This document shows, piece after piece, positions 7,043 through 7,110 of a DNA stretch of 7,110 nucleotides. Both the position numbers and the translations under genes were made by a program. The number at the start of each line of letters is the position of its first letter. Position 1 is the first letter of the stretch. Under the pieces are notes generated by a model. The model saw only the letters and a program-made list of their open reading frames with translations. It was not told the DNA's origin and searched no databases. Source of the DNA: CAYGTS01 sp964352905 (GTDB lineage Bacteria > Pseudomonadota > Gammaproteobacteria > JAHCLG01); contig CAYGTS010000130.1 in NCBI GenBank assembly GCA_964352905.1, positions 1 through 7,110 of the forward strand, read 5' to 3'.

Positions 7043-7110
7043 GAATTTACCGAGGACGTTCAGATTTGGCGATAAAAACGGCGAAAATATTTTTGAGAAA
7101 GCGCAGTGTA
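7043..7110 (+). repeat. Left end of a long-form dispersed intergenic repeat (copy 4, cut by window edge)
   Basis: The left arm GAATTTACCGAGGACG and core GTTCAGATTTGGCG match copies 2 and 3. After position 7071 the sequence departs from them: instead of TTCCCTGCTACGG it continues ATAAAAACGGCGAAAATA and then TTTTTGAGAAAGCGCAGTG to the window end. The reverse complement of 7064-7083 resembles window positions 1-20. This suggests that a longer element with inverted arms starts here and ends beyond the window. The rest of 6977-7110 shows no gene. Confidence 0.65.

Noticed and set aside
1..7110. CRISPR array from the recurring repeat
   Set aside because: Copies are kilobases apart, separated by genes, and differ in length, so there is no array spacing.

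Overview
The window looks like a stretch of chromosome from a gammaproteobacterium with a moderately AT-rich genome. Three things point that way. The rlmD-relA pair is a classic gammaproteobacterial neighbourhood, next to barA/gacS-type kinases in several members. RelA is of the monofunctional type found beside SpoT. The small gene after relA carries a BarA/GacS/LetS-type Hpt domain. A lineage near Legionella/Coxiella is plausible, but the sequence alone does not prove it.

Layout: a rightward block at 97-4898 holds a PolB-like 3'-5' exonuclease, the 23S rRNA m5U methyltransferase RlmD, the ppGpp synthetase RelA, and a stand-alone histidine phosphotransfer (Hpt) protein. A leftward block at 6976-4962 holds a PagL-type lipid A deacylase followed 14 bp later by a two-HKD cardiolipin synthase. 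The blocks converge at about 4900-4960. All six genes look intact, and no intergenic gap exceeds about 135 bp.

Functionally, the rightward block combines nucleic acid and rRNA maintenance with stringent-response signalling. Its most notable feature is the orphan Hpt domain directly behind relA, possibly translationally coupled to it. The leftward block is an envelope-lipid unit: one outer-membrane enzyme acting on lipid A and one inner-membrane enzyme making cardiolipin.

The intergenic spaces are largely filled by a dispersed repeat with the core GTTCAGATTTGGCGTTCCC. Two short copies (2225-2280 and 4903-4953) are complete. The window also opens inside the right end of a longer version and closes inside the left end of another. 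Comparing the four suggests one element in two forms, with and without an internal, probably palindromic, insert.
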